Assembly (NCBI RefSeq): GCF_005508865.1
Contig: NZ_SCOM01000008.1
Location: forward strand, 1-64,000
Source of the DNA: Pseudomonas sp. F(2018)
GTDB taxonomy: Bacteria; Pseudomonadota; Gammaproteobacteria; Pseudomonadales; Pseudomonadaceae
DNA length: 64,000 bases
Direction: 5' to 3'
Below are positions 1 through 12,426 of the stretch, piece after piece. A program made the translations under genes and the position numbers. Each line of letters opens with the position of its first letter. Position 1 is the stretch's first letter. The notes beneath the pieces are model-generated. The model saw only the letters and a program-made list of their open reading frames with translations, was not told where the DNA came from and ran no database searches.

Positions 1-225
1 ACCCCGTTCTTCAAGGGCTACCGTCCGCAGTTCTACTTCCGTACCACCGACGTAACCGGTTCGTGCGAACTGCCGGAAGGCGTTGAGATGGTAATGCCGG
101 GCGACAACATCAAAATGGTTGTCACCCTGATCAAGCCGATCGCCATGGACGACGGCCTGCGTTTCGCAATTCGCGAAGGCGGCCGTACCGTTGGTGCCGG
201 CGTGGTTGCCAAGGTCATCGAGTAA
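1..225 (+). CDS. tufB: Elongation factor Tu, C-terminal fragment (5' end outside window)
   Basis: This is the last 74 codons of an EF-Tu gene, open from the first base and ending in TAA. EF-Tu delivers aminoacyl-tRNA to the ribosome as a GTP complex. The fragment covers most of the C-terminal beta-barrel domain (from TPFFKGYRPQFYFRTTDV to the end). It is identical in protein and 223 of 225 bases identical to the end of the complete tufA copy at 15565-16758. Position next to tRNA-Trp, secE and nusG is the classic place of tufB; the tufA/tufB names are assigned by context only. Confidence 0.97.
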   Translation, partial: TPFFKGYRPQFYFRTTDVTGSCELPEGVEMVMPGDNIKMVVTLIKPIAMDDGLRFAIREGGRTVGAGVVAKVIE

Positions 226-229
226 TCGG

Positions 230-258
230 TTGATCTGTCTCGGTAAGGTCGGCATAAT
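230..258 (+). promoter_or_regulatory. Promoter for tRNA-Trp (secE-nusG)
   Basis: TTGATC at 230-235 and CATAAT at 253-258 are separated by exactly 17 nt, a good sigma-70 match. The -35 box begins 5 nt after the tufB stop codon. A start near 265 would leave a leader of about 15 nt before tRNA-Trp. The -10 box reaches into the loop of the tufB terminator hairpin. Confidence 0.6.
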
Positions 259-279
259 GGTCGGCCTTACTTCGATTTT
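243..279 (+). terminator. Terminator hairpin after tufB, overlapping the next promoter
   Basis: Bases 243-253 pair with 260-270 (11 pairs, two of them G-U) around a 6-nt loop. The stretch TTCGATTTT follows directly before the tRNA. It fits an intrinsic terminator for tufB, although the T run is interrupted. Confidence 0.5.
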
Positions 280-355
280 AGGCCAGTAGCTCAATTGGCA
301 GAGCGGCGGTCTCCAAAACCGCAGGTTGGGGGTTCGATTCCCTCCTGGCCTGCCA
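280..355 (+). tRNA. trnW: tRNA-Trp (anticodon CCA)
   Basis: The 76-nt cloverleaf has a 7-bp acceptor stem (AGGCCAG with CTGGCCT) and an encoded 3' GCCA. The D-arm holds AGCTCAATTGGCAGAGC, and the T-arm holds the conserved GGTTCGATTCC. The anticodon CCA lies at 313-315 within the loop CTCCAAA, so it reads UGG (Trp). It is the only tRNA in the window and lies between tufB and secE, as in many gammaproteobacteria. Confidence 0.97.
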
Positions 356-404
356 GATTCCTGGATAAAAGTGGATCTGGCGTTTCTTTCGACAGGGTTT
401 TCTC

Positions 405-773
405 ATGAATGCCAAAGCTGAAGCTAAAGACTCCCGCTTTGACGCCCTGAAGTGGCTCGTAGTGGCTGCTCTGGTCGTCGCAGGTGTTGTCGGCAATCAG
501 TATTTCTCGGCTGAACCGCTTCTGTATCGCGTATTGGCTCTGCTGGCGCTGGCCGTAGTGGTCGGTTTCGTCGCGCTGCAGACTGCGAAAGGTCAGGCGT
601 TCTTTGCTCTGGCAAAAGAAGCGCGTATCGAGATTCGCAAGGTTGTCTGGCCGACCCGCCAGGAAACCACACAAACCACGCTGATCGTGGTCGCTGTGGT
701 TCTGGTGATGTCGTTGGTCCTGTGGGGCTTGGATAGCCTGCTGGGCTGGCTTGTTTCGTTGATTGTCGGTTAA
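405..773 (+). CDS. secE: Preprotein translocase subunit SecE
   Basis: SecE is the small essential subunit of the SecYEG channel in the inner membrane and clamps SecY. The 122-residue protein has three hydrophobic segments: two N-terminal (about residues 18-35 and 40-58) and one C-terminal (about 92-118). This is the long proteobacterial form. The conserved cytoplasmic amphipathic stretch EIRKVVWPTRQET precedes the last segment. It sits 9 nt before nusG, the usual partner gene, downstream of tRNA-Trp. Confidence 0.97.
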   Translation: MNAKAEAKDSRFDALKWLVVAALVVAGVVGNQYFSAEPLLYRVLALLALAVVVGFVALQTAKGQAFFALAKEARIEIRKVVWPTRQETTQTTLIVVAVVLVMSLVLWGLDSLLGWLVSLIVG

Positions 774-782
774 GGGTGTCCC

Positions 783-1316
783 GTGGCTAAGCGTTGGTAC
801 GTTGTGCATGCTTACTCGGGTTACGAGAAGCATGTCATGCGCTCGCTGATCGAGCGCGTCAAGCTGGCTGGCATGGAAGACGAGTTCGGCGAAATTCTGG
901 TCCCCACCGAAGAAGTGGTGGAGATGCGTAATGGCCAGAAGCGCAAGAGCGAGCGGAAGTTCTTCCCTGGCTATGTGCTGGTTCAGATGGAAATGAACGA
1001 GGCGACTTGGCACCTGATCAAGGACACGCCTCGCGTGATGGGCTTCATTGGTGGCACTGCCGACAAGCCGGCGCCGATCACCGAGAAAGAAGCCGACGCC
1101 ATCCTGCGTCGTGTTGCCGATAGCGGCGACAAGCCGAAGCCGAAGACTCTGTTCGAGCCGGGCGAGACCGTTCGTGTTATCGATGGTCCGTTTGCCGACT
1201 TCAATGGTGTCGTCGAAGAAGTTAACTACGAGAAGAGCCGGATCCAAGTGGCCGTGCTTATTTTCGGTCGCTCCACGCCGGTGGAGCTGGAGTTCAGTCA
1301 GGTCGAGAAGGCATAA
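783..1316 (+). CDS. nusG: Transcription termination/antitermination factor NusG
   Basis: NusG binds RNA polymerase, suppresses pausing and links it to Rho or to ribosomal protein S10. The 177-residue protein has the N-terminal NGN domain (KRWYVVHAYSGYEKHV at the start, FFPGYVLV in the middle). The C-terminal KOW domain begins near GETVRVIDGPFADFNG. The start codon is GTG at 783, giving the standard length. It forms an operon with secE, and a strong hairpin follows before rplK. Confidence 0.98.
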   Translation: MAKRWYVVHAYSGYEKHVMRSLIERVKLAGMEDEFGEILVPTEEVVEMRNGQKRKSERKFFPGYVLVQMEMNEATWHLIKDTPRVMGFIGGTADKPAPITEKEADAILRRVADSGDKPKPKTLFEPGETVRVIDGPFADFNGVVEEVNYEKSRIQVAVLIFGRSTPVELEFSQVEKA

Positions 1317-1333
1317 CTGGACAATGCATCCCG

Positions 1334-1363
1334 AACCCCGCAGCCGCTGGCTGTGGGGTTTTG
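1334..1363 (+). terminator. Terminator between nusG and rplK
   Basis: Bases 1334-1345 pair with 1349-1360 over 12 positions (one G-U) around a 3-nt loop, followed by TTTTG. It separates secE-nusG from the rplKAJL-rpoBC operon. A downstream promoter is weak at best (TTGTCG at 1361 and TACTAA at 1384, spacer 17). Confidence 0.75.
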
Positions 1364-1434
1364 TCGTCACTGGGATAAATGCGTACTAACCGGGGAGCCT
1401 CAGTGAGGCGTCTGACCCGATATTGGAGTAGCTC

Positions 1435-1866
1435 ATGGCTAAGAAGATTCAGGCTTACATCAAGCTGCAAGTAAAGGCCGGCCAGGCCAACCCGTCGCCA
1501 CCCGTCGGCCCCGCTCTGGGTCAGCACGGCGTGAACATCATGGAATTCTGCAAGGCGTTCAACGCCAAGACCCAGGGCATGGAGCCTGGTCTGCCGACTC
1601 CTGTGATCATCACCGTTTACAGCGACCGCAGCTTCACCTTTGAAACCAAAAGCACCCCGGCTTCGGTTCTGCTGAAGAAGGCTGCCGGCCTGACCAGCGG
1701 TTCCGCTCGTCCGAACACCGTCAAAGTTGGCACCGTTACCCGTGCTCAGCTGGAAGAGATCGCCAAGACCAAGCAGGCCGATCTGACCGCCGCTGACCTG
1801 GATGCGGCCGTGCGTACCATCGCCGGCTCCGCTCGTAGCATGGGCCTGAACGTGGAGGGTGTGTAA
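1435..1866 (+). CDS. rplK: 50S ribosomal protein L11
   Basis: L11 binds the 23S rRNA GTPase-associated region and is needed for factor action and the stringent response. The 143-residue protein starts AKKIQAYIKLQVKAGQANPSP and has the proline-rich N-terminal domain and the C-terminal RNA-binding domain typical of the family. A Shine-Dalgarno GGAG lies at 1423-1426. The stop codon overlaps the rplA start by one base, indicating translational coupling. In relatives, L1 represses this pair. Confidence 0.98.
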   Translation: MAKKIQAYIKLQVKAGQANPSPPVGPALGQHGVNIMEFCKAFNAKTQGMEPGLPTPVIITVYSDRSFTFETKSTPASVLLKKAAGLTSGSARPNTVKVGTVTRAQLEEIAKTKQADLTAADLDAAVRTIAGSARSMGLNVEGV

Positions 1867-2561
1867 TGGCTAAGGTAACCAAGCGTCAGAAGGCTATCGC
1901 CGAGAAGATCGAAGCCGGCAAGGCTTACAACTTCGAAGAGGCCGCCAAGCTGCTGGCCGAGCTGTCCACCGTCAAGTTCACCGAGTCCTTCGACGTCTCC
2001 GTGAACCTGGGCGTAGACCCGCGTAAATCCGACCAGGTCGTGCGTGGCGCCACCGTGCTGCCGAACGGCACTGGCAAGACCGTCCGCGTTGCCGTGTTCA
2101 CCCAGGGCCCGGGCGCTGAGGCTGCTCTGGCTGCCGGCGCTGACAAGGTCGGTATGGACGAACTGGCTGCCGAAATGAAAGCCGGCGACCTGAACTACGA
2201 CGTGGTCATCGCTTCCCCGGACGCCATGCGCGTTGTTGGTCAGCTGGGCCAGGTCCTCGGTCCGCGCGGTCTGATGCCGAACCCGAAAGTCGGCACCGTG
2301 ACTCCGGACGTGGCTACCGCCGTGAAGAACGCCAAGGCCGGTCAGGTGCGTTTCCGTACCGACAAGAACGGCATCATCCACACCTCTGTTGGCAAGGTCG
2401 GCTTCGAAGCCGCCGCGCTGAAGCAGAACGTGGAAGCCCTGCTGTCCGACCTGAAGCGTCTGAAGCCGTCCACCTCCAAAGGTGTGTACGTCAAGCGCGT
2501 GACCCTGAGCACCACCATGGGTCCGGGTCTGGTCATCGATCAGGCTTCCCTGGAAGCGTAA
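1866..2561 (+). CDS. rplA: 50S ribosomal protein L1
   Basis: L1 forms the mobile stalk that handles deacylated tRNA at the E site. In Escherichia coli it also represses the rplKA mRNA. The 231-residue protein matches family length and shows the conserved VLGPRGLMPNPKVGTVT loop. The gene starts inside the rplK stop codon (TAATG), so translation is coupled. A strong hairpin follows within 10 nt of the stop. Confidence 0.98.
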   Translation: MAKVTKRQKAIAEKIEAGKAYNFEEAAKLLAELSTVKFTESFDVSVNLGVDPRKSDQVVRGATVLPNGTGKTVRVAVFTQGPGAEAALAAGADKVGMDELAAEMKAGDLNYDVVIASPDAMRVVGQLGQVLGPRGLMPNPKVGTVTPDVATAVKNAKAGQVRFRTDKNGIIHTSVGKVGFEAAALKQNVEALLSDLKRLKPSTSKGVYVKRVTLSTTMGPGLVIDQASLEA

Positions 2562-2568
2562 GTGATTT

Positions 2569-2592
2569 GGCCGACGGACTTGTCCGTCGGCC
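2569..2592 (+). promoter_or_regulatory. Strong hairpin in the rplA-rplJ spacer
   Basis: GGCCGACGGAC (2569-2579) and GTCCGTCGGCC (2582-2592) are perfectly complementary. No T run follows, so it is not a textbook terminator; it may be a pausing, processing or mRNA-stability element. The remainder of the 213-nt spacer up to 2774 is the position where the L10-L12 complex binds the leader in E. coli. I could not establish that binding fold here. Confidence 0.5.
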
Positions 2593-2774
2593 TGAAAGAT
2601 TGGGGTCCCTGCCTGGCGGGGGCTATCCAAGACCGTAGGCGGCGCAAGCCTTAAACCCGGAGAGCGATCTCCACAAGCCTACGCAGATGGTGCTCCCGGT
2701 TCCTTACCGAATCAGACACCAAAACGACACCTGGTTTCGATCAGGTGAAACGGTAACAAGCAGGAGTTTTACCC

Positions 2775-3275
2775 GTGGCAATTAAACTCGAAGACAAGAA
2801 GGCCATCGTCGCTGAAGTCAACGAGGCTGCCAAAGTCGCCCTGTCCGCTGTTGTGGCTGATGCCCGCGGTGTGACTGTTGGCGCTATGACCGGACTCCGT
2901 AAAGAGGCTCGTGAAGCTGGTGTGTACGTGAAAGTCGTACGTAACACCCTGCTCAAGCGTGCAGTTGCTGATACTGAGTACAGTATCCTCAACGACGTCT
3001 TCGCCGGCCCGACCTTGATCGCTTTCTCCAACGAGCACCCGGGCGCTGCTGCCCGTCTGTTCAAAGAGTTCGCTAAAGGTAACGACAAGTTCGAGATCAA
3101 GGCAGCTGCGTTCGAGGGCAAGTTCCTCGCAGCAAACCAGATCGACGTACTGGCAACTCTGCCGACCTACGACGAAGCCATTTCGCAGCTGATGAGCGTG
3201 ATTCAAGGCGCTACCAGCAAGCTGGCTCGTACTCTGGCGGCCGTTCGCGACCAGAAAGAAGCTGCCGCCGCCTGA
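2775..3275 (+). CDS. rplJ: 50S ribosomal protein L10
   Basis: L10 anchors the L7/L12 dimers to the 23S rRNA as the base of the factor-recruiting stalk. The 166-residue protein begins with GTG at 2775, preceded by the Shine-Dalgarno AGGAG at 2761-2765. It ends in an alanine-rich helix (EAAAAA) that holds L12. It is followed by rplL after a 77-nt gap. In relatives the L10-L12 complex represses its own mRNA in the leader upstream. Confidence 0.97.
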   Translation: MAIKLEDKKAIVAEVNEAAKVALSAVVADARGVTVGAMTGLRKEAREAGVYVKVVRNTLLKRAVADTEYSILNDVFAGPTLIAFSNEHPGAAARLFKEFAKGNDKFEIKAAAFEGKFLAANQIDVLATLPTYDEAISQLMSVIQGATSKLARTLAAVRDQKEAAAA

Positions 3276-3352
3276 GGCGCGGAAGTACCTTTCAAATCAT
3301 ATGTTTAATTTGATGGCTGCGTAGGCTGTCACCCCAATACAGGATTTAAGTC

Positions 3353-3721
3353 ATGTCTCTGACTAACGAGCAAATCATCGAAGCCATCGGCCAGAAAACC
3401 GTTCTGGAAGTTGTTGAGCTGATCAAGGCAATGGAAGAGAAGTTCGGCGTTACCGCCGCTGCTGCCACCGTTGCTGCTGCTGGCCCGGCTGCTGCCGCTG
3501 CTGAAGAGCAGACCGAGTTCAACGTTGTTCTGGCCGAAGCCGGCGACAAGAAAGTCAACGTGATCAAGGCTGTTCGCGAGCTGACCGGTCTGGGTCTGAA
3601 AGAAGCCAAAGAGAAAGTCGACACCGCTCCGCAAGTCATCGCCGAAGGCCTGACCAAGGAAGCTGCTGAAGACGCCAAGAAGAAGCTGGAAGAAGCTGGC
3701 GCCAAAGTCGAGCTCAAGTAA
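3353..3721 (+). CDS. rplL: 50S ribosomal protein L7/L12
   Basis: L7/L12 is the multicopy acidic stalk protein that recruits and stimulates translational GTPases. The 122-residue protein has the N-terminal dimerisation helix, an Ala-rich hinge (about residues 36-50) and the conserved C-terminal domain with KVNVIKAVRELTGLGLKEAK. It follows rplJ and precedes rpoB across a hairpin-containing spacer that may set the ratio of stalk protein to polymerase. Confidence 0.98.
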   Translation: MSLTNEQIIEAIGQKTVLEVVELIKAMEEKFGVTAAAATVAAAGPAAAAAEEQTEFNVVLAEAGDKKVNVIKAVRELTGLGLKEAKEKVDTAPQVIAEGLTKEAAEDAKKKLEEAGAKVELK

Positions 3722-3767
3722 GCGACGACCTTGCGTCTACAGCCCGAGCGTTAAGCGAAAGGCTGAT

Positions 3768-3796
3768 GGCTGGTGGCTAATGCCACCGGCCTTTTT
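3768..3796 (+). terminator. Attenuator between rplL and rpoB
   Basis: GGCTGGTGGC (3768-3777) pairs with GCCACCGGCC (3782-3791) around loop TAAT, followed by TTTTT. Because rpoBC has no obvious promoter of its own in the 219-nt spacer, this is probably a partial terminator, as known for the same spacer in E. coli. A second perfect hairpin, GCAAACC-AAG-GGTTTGC, lies at 3859-3875. Confidence 0.75.
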
Positions 3797-3940
3797 CCGT
3801 TATGGGCGGAGTTCGAATGAGCTCTGTCCATGGCGTGAAAACCCCGCCCGAGGGCGGCGCAAACCAAGGGTTTGCACGATTTTCTGGTCGTTGCCGTCGG
3901 CAGCGGCCAAACAAGCAGGTGACCAAGCTGGGGAACGCTG

Positions 3941-6900
3941 ATGGCTTACTCATACACTGAGAAAAAACGTATCCGCAAGGACTTTAGCAAGTTGCCGGAT
4001 GTGATGGATGTGCCGTATCTCCTGGCCATCCAGCTGGATTCGTATCGCGAATTCCTGCAGCAAGGAGTGAGCAAGGAGCAGTTCCGCGACGTTGGCCTGC
4101 ATGCGGCCTTCAAGTCCGTATTCCCGATCATCAGCTACTCCGGCAACGCCGCTCTCGAGTACGTTGGCTACCGCCTGGGCGAGCCCGCGTTCGACGTCAA
4201 AGAGTGCGTGCTGCGTGGCGTGACCTTCGCCGTGCCGCTGCGGGTCAAAGTCCGTCTGATCATCTTCGACAAAGAATCGTCGAACAAAGCGATCAAGGAC
4301 ATCAAAGAGCAAGAAGTGTACATGGGCGAAATTCCGCTCATGACCGAGAACGGTACCTTCATCATCAACGGTACCGAGCGTGTGATCGTCTCCCAGCTGC
4401 ACCGCTCCCCGGGTGTGTTCTTCGACCACGACCGTGGCAAGACCCACAGCTCCGGCAAGCTGCTGTACTCCGCGCGTATCATCCCCTACCGCGGTTCCTG
4501 GCTGGACTTCGAGTTCGATCCGAAGGACGCCGTGTTCGTCCGTATCGACCGTCGCCGCAAGCTGCCGGCTTCCGTCCTGCTGCGCGCCTTGGGCTACAGC
4601 ACCGAGGAAGTGCTGGACACCTTCTATGACACCAACGTCTTCCATGTGAAGGGCGAGACCCTGAACCTGGAACTGGTGCCGCAGCGTCTGCGTGGCGAGA
4701 TCGCCGCGTTCGACATCAAGGACGAGAAGGGCAAGGTCATCGTTGAGCAGGGCCGCCGTATCACCGCGCGCCACATCAACCAGATCGACAAGGCCGGCAT
4801 CAAAGAGCTGGAAGTTCCGCTCGACTACCTGCTGGGCCGCACCACCGCCAAGGCCATCGTGCACCCGGCCACCGGCGAGATCGTTGCCGAGTGCAACACC
4901 GAGATGACCACCGACCTGCTGGCCAAGATCGTCAAGGCCCAGGTGGTCCGCATCGAGACCCTGTACACCAACGACATCGATTGCGGTCCGTTCATCTCCG
5001 ACACGCTGAAGATCGACTCCACCGGCAACCAGCTGGAAGCCCTGGTCGAGATCTACCGCATGATGCGTCCTGGCGAGCCGCCAACCAAGGATGCCGCCGA
5101 GACCCTGTTCAACAACCTGTTCTTCAGCGCCGAGCGTTACGATCTGTCCGCCGTCGGCCGCATGAAGTTCAACCGTCGTATCGGTCGCACCGAGATCGAA
5201 GGCTCCGGCGTTCTCTCCAAGGAAGACATCGTCGACGTTCTGAAGACCCTGGTCGACATCCGTAACGGCAAGGGCATCGTCGACGACATCGATCACCTGG
5301 GTAACCGTCGCGTACGTTGCGTCGGCGAGATGGCCGAGAACCAGTTCCGCGTTGGCCTGGTCCGCGTCGAGCGCGCGGTCAAAGAGCGTCTGTCGATGGC
5401 CGAAAGCGAAGGCCTGATGCCGCAGGACCTGATCAACGCCAAGCCGGTTGCGGCGGCGGTGAAGGAGTTCTTCGGTTCCAGCCAGCTCTCCCAGTTCATG
5501 GACCAGAACAACCCGCTCTCCGAGATCACCCACAAGCGCCGCGTCTCCGCACTCGGCCCGGGCGGTCTGACCCGTGAGCGCGCCGGCTTTGAAGTCCGCG
5601 ACGTACACCCGACCCACTACGGCCGCGTGTGCCCGATCGAGACCCCTGAAGGTCCGAACATCGGTCTGATCAACTCCCTGGCCGCCTATGCCCGCACCAA
5701 CCAGTACGGCTTCCTGGAAAGCCCGTACCGCGTGGTGAAGGACACCAAGGTCACCGACGAGATCGTGTTCCTGTCCGCCATCGAAGAGGCCGATCACGTG
5801 ATCGCCCAGGCTTCGGCGACCATGAACGCCAAGGGCCAGTTGGTCGATGAGCTGGTGGCTGTGCGTCACCTCAACGAGTTCACCGTCAAGGCGCCGGAAG
5901 ACGTGACCCTGATGGACGTTTCGCCGAAGCAGGTTGTTTCCGTCGCTGCCTCGCTGATTCCGTTCCTCGAGCACGACGACGCCAACCGTGCACTCATGGG
6001 CTCTAACATGCAGCGTCAGGCTGTACCGACCCTGCGCGCCGACAAGCCGCTGGTAGGTACCGGTATGGAGCGCAACGTCGCCCGTGACTCCGGCGTCTGC
6101 GTCGTGGCCCGTCGCGGTGGTGTGATCGACTCCGTCGACGCCAGCCGCATCGTGGTACGTGTTGCCGATGACGAAGTGGAAACCGGTGAAGCCGGTGTCG
6201 ACATCTACAACCTGACCAAGTACACCCGCTCCAACCAGAACACCTGCATCAACCAGCGTCCGCTGGTCAGCAAGGGTGACGTGGTGGCGCGTGGCGACAT
6301 CATGGCCGACGGCCCGTCCACCGACATGGGTGAACTGGCGCTGGGTCAGAACATGCGCGTCGCGTTCATGCCGTGGAACGGCTTCAACTTCGAAGACTCC
6401 ATCTGCCTGTCCGAGCGCGTGGTCCAGGAAGACCGCTTCACCACGATCCACATCCAGGAACTGACCTGCGTGGCGCGTGACACCAAGCTCGGCCCAGAGG
6501 AAATCACCGCGGACATCCCGAACGTGGGTGAGGCTGCGCTGAACAAGCTGGACGAAGCCGGTATCGTTTACGTCGGCGCCGAAGTCATGGCCGGCGACAT
6601 CCTGGTCGGCAAGGTCACCCCGAAAGGCGAGACCCAGCTGACTCCGGAAGAAAAACTGCTGCGTGCGATCTTCGGTGAGAAGGCCAGCGACGTTAAGGAC
6701 ACCTCCCTGCGCGTGCCGACCGGCACCAAGGGCACCGTCATCGACGTCCAGGTCTTCACCCGTGACGGCGTGGAGCGCGACAGCCGCGCCCTGGCCATCG
6801 AGAAGCAGCAGCTCGACGAGATCCGCAAGGACCTCAACGAAGAGTTCCGCATCGTCGAAGGCGCCACCTTCGAGCGTCTGCGTTCCGCCCTGGTCGGTGC

Positions 6901-8014
6901 CAAGGCCGAAGGCGGCGCTGGCCTGAAGAAAGGCACCGCGATCACCGACGAGTACCTCGACGGTCTGGAGCGTGGCCAGTGGTTCAAGCTGCGCATGGCT
7001 GACGACGCTCTGAACGAGCAGCTGGAGAAGGCCCAGGCCTACATCAGCGATCGTCGCCAGATGCTCGACGACAAGTTCGAAGACAAGAAGCGCAAGCTGC
7101 AGCAGGGCGACGACCTGGCGCCGGGCGTACTGAAGATCGTCAAGGTCTACCTGGCCATCAAGCGCCGCATCCAGCCGGGCGACAAGATGGCCGGTCGTCA
7201 CGGTAACAAGGGTGTGGTCTCGGTGATCATGCCGGTCGAAGACATGCCGCACGATGCCAATGGCACCCCGGTCGACATCGTCCTCAACCCGCTGGGCGTA
7301 CCTTCGCGTATGAACGTCGGTCAGATCCTCGAAACCCACCTGGGCTTGGCGGCCAAGGGCCTGGGCGAGAAGATCAACCGCATGCTCGAAGAGCAGCGCA
7401 AGATCGCCGAACTGCGCAAGTTCCTCAACGAGATCTACAACGAGATCGGCGGTCGCCAGGAAAGCCTGAACGAGTTCTCGGACACCGAGATCCTCGAGCT
7501 GGCGAAGAACCTGAAGGGCGGCGTTCCGATGGCTACCGCCGTGTTCGACGGTGCCAAGGAAACCGAGATCAAGGCCATGCTGAAGCTGGCCGATCTGCCG
7601 GAAAGCGGTCAGATGCGTCTGTTCGACGGTCGTACCGGTAACCAGTTCGAGCGTCCGACCACCGTCGGCTACATGTACATGCTCAAGCTGAACCACCTGG
7701 TCGACGACAAGATGCACGCTCGTTCCACCGGTTCCTACAGCCTGGTTACCCAGCAGCCGCTGGGTGGTAAGGCGCAGTTCGGTGGTCAGCGCTTCGGTGA
7801 GATGGAGGTCTGGGCACTGGAAGCCTACGGCGCCGCCTACACCCTGCAGGAAATGCTGACCGTGAAGTCGGACGACGTGAACGGCCGAACCAAGATGTAC
7901 AAGAACATCGTGGACGGCGATCACCGCATGGAGGCCGGCATGCCCGAGTCCTTCAACGTGTTGATCAAAGAGATCCGCTCGCTCGGTATCGACATCGAAC
8001 TGGAAACCGAATAA
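3941..8014 (+). CDS. rpoB: DNA-directed RNA polymerase subunit beta
   Basis: RpoB forms one half of the polymerase active-site cleft. The 1357 residues match the Pseudomonas length. The rifampicin-binding region lies around residues 510-540 (GSSQLSQFMDQNNPLSEITH). It carries the sensitive residues equivalent to E. coli Asp516, His526 and Ser531 (here about 521, 531 and 536). The C-terminal block GGKAQFGGQRFGEMEVWALE is intact. The gene is separated from rpoC by 56 nt and is presumably co-transcribed with it. Confidence 0.99.
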   Translation: MAYSYTEKKRIRKDFSKLPDVMDVPYLLAIQLDSYREFLQQGVSKEQFRDVGLHAAFKSVFPIISYSGNAALEYVGYRLGEPAFDVKECVLRGVTFAVPLRVKVRLIIFDKESSNKAIKDIKEQEVYMGEIPLMTENGTFIINGTERVIVSQLHRSPGVFFDHDRGKTHSSGKLLYSARIIPYRGSWLDFEFDPKDAVFVRIDRRRKLPASVLLRALGYSTEEVLDTFYDTNVFHVKGETLNLELVPQRLRGEIAAFDIKDEKGKVIVEQGRRITARHINQIDKAGIKELEVPLDYLLGRTTAKAIVHPATGEIVAECNTEMTTDLLAKIVKAQVVRIETLYTNDIDCGPFISDTLKIDSTGNQLEALVEIYRMMRPGEPPTKDAAETLFNNLFFSAERYDLSAVGRMKFNRRIGRTEIEGSGVLSKEDIVDVLKTLVDIRNGKGIVDDIDHLGNRRVRCVGEMAENQFRVGLVRVERAVKERLSMAESEGLMPQDLINAKPVAAAVKEFFGSSQLSQFMDQNNPLSEITHKRRVSALGPGGLTRERAGFEVRDVHPTHYGRVCPIETPEGPNIGLINSLAAYARTNQYGFLESPYRVVKDTKVTDEIVFLSAIEEADHVIAQASATMNAKGQLVDELVAVRHLNEFTVKAPEDVTLMDVSPKQVVSVAASLIPFLEHDDANRALMGSNMQRQAVPTLRADKPLVGTGMERNVARDSGVCVVARRGGVIDSVDASRIVVRVADDEVETGEAGVDIYNLTKYTRSNQNTCINQRPLVSKGDVVARGDIMADGPSTDMGELALGQNMRVAFMPWNGFNFEDSICLSERVVQEDRFTTIHIQELTCVARDTKLGPEEITADIPNVGEAALNKLDEAGIVYVGAEVMAGDILVGKVTPKGETQLTPEEKLLRAIFGEKASDVKDTSLRVPTGTKGTVIDVQVFTRDGVERDSRALAIEKQQLDEIRKDLNEEFRIVEGATFERLRSALVGAKAEGGAGLKKGTAITDEYLDGLERGQWFKLRMADDALNEQLEKAQAYISDRRQMLDDKFEDKKRKLQQGDDLAPGVLKIVKVYLAIKRRIQPGDKMAGRHGNKGVVSVIMPVEDMPHDANGTPVDIVLNPLGVPSRMNVGQILETHLGLAAKGLGEKINRMLEEQRKIAELRKFLNEIYNEIGGRQESLNEFSDTEILELAKNLKGGVPMATAVFDGAKETEIKAMLKLADLPESGQMRLFDGRTGNQFERPTTVGYMYMLKLNHLVDDKMHARSTGSYSLVTQQPLGGKAQFGGQRFGEMEVWALEAYGAAYTLQEMLTVKSDDVNGRTKMYKNIVDGDHRMEAGMPESFNVLIKEIRSLGIDIELETE

Positions 8015-8070
8015 CACGCCTTGCTGCGGCCGCACCGTCGGCCGCAGCAGGTCCGTGAGGAGGAAAGGCC

Positions 8071-12270
<4,200 letters not shown>

Positions 12271-12276
12271 TCGGAT

Positions 12277-12308
12277 AAGGCCCCGGGCGAGCAATCGCCC
12301 GGGGCCTT
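12277..12308 (+). terminator. Terminator after rpoC
   Basis: Bases 12277-12290 pair perfectly with 12295-12308 (14 bp) around the loop GCAA. The following run is T-poor (GTCTT). The str promoter -35 box starts only 3 nt after the stem. Confidence 0.8.
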
Positions 12309-12311
12309 GTC

Positions 12312-12340
12312 TTGACTGGGGGCGTGTGTCTCTTTAGACT
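12312..12340 (+). promoter_or_regulatory. Promoter of the str operon (rpsL-rpsG-fusA-tufA)
   Basis: TTGACT (12312-12317) and TAGACT (12335-12340) are separated by exactly 17 nt. Predicted transcription starts near 12347, giving a leader of about 80 nt before rpsL. The box lies immediately downstream of the rpoC terminator. Confidence 0.75.
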
Positions 12341-12426
12341 CATGCACCCCTAAATTTGGCAGGGCGACTAGCTCTGCCATTTTGCTTTAGGGCAATAGCG
12401 TCGAAAGACAACAGTGGAGCTTATAG

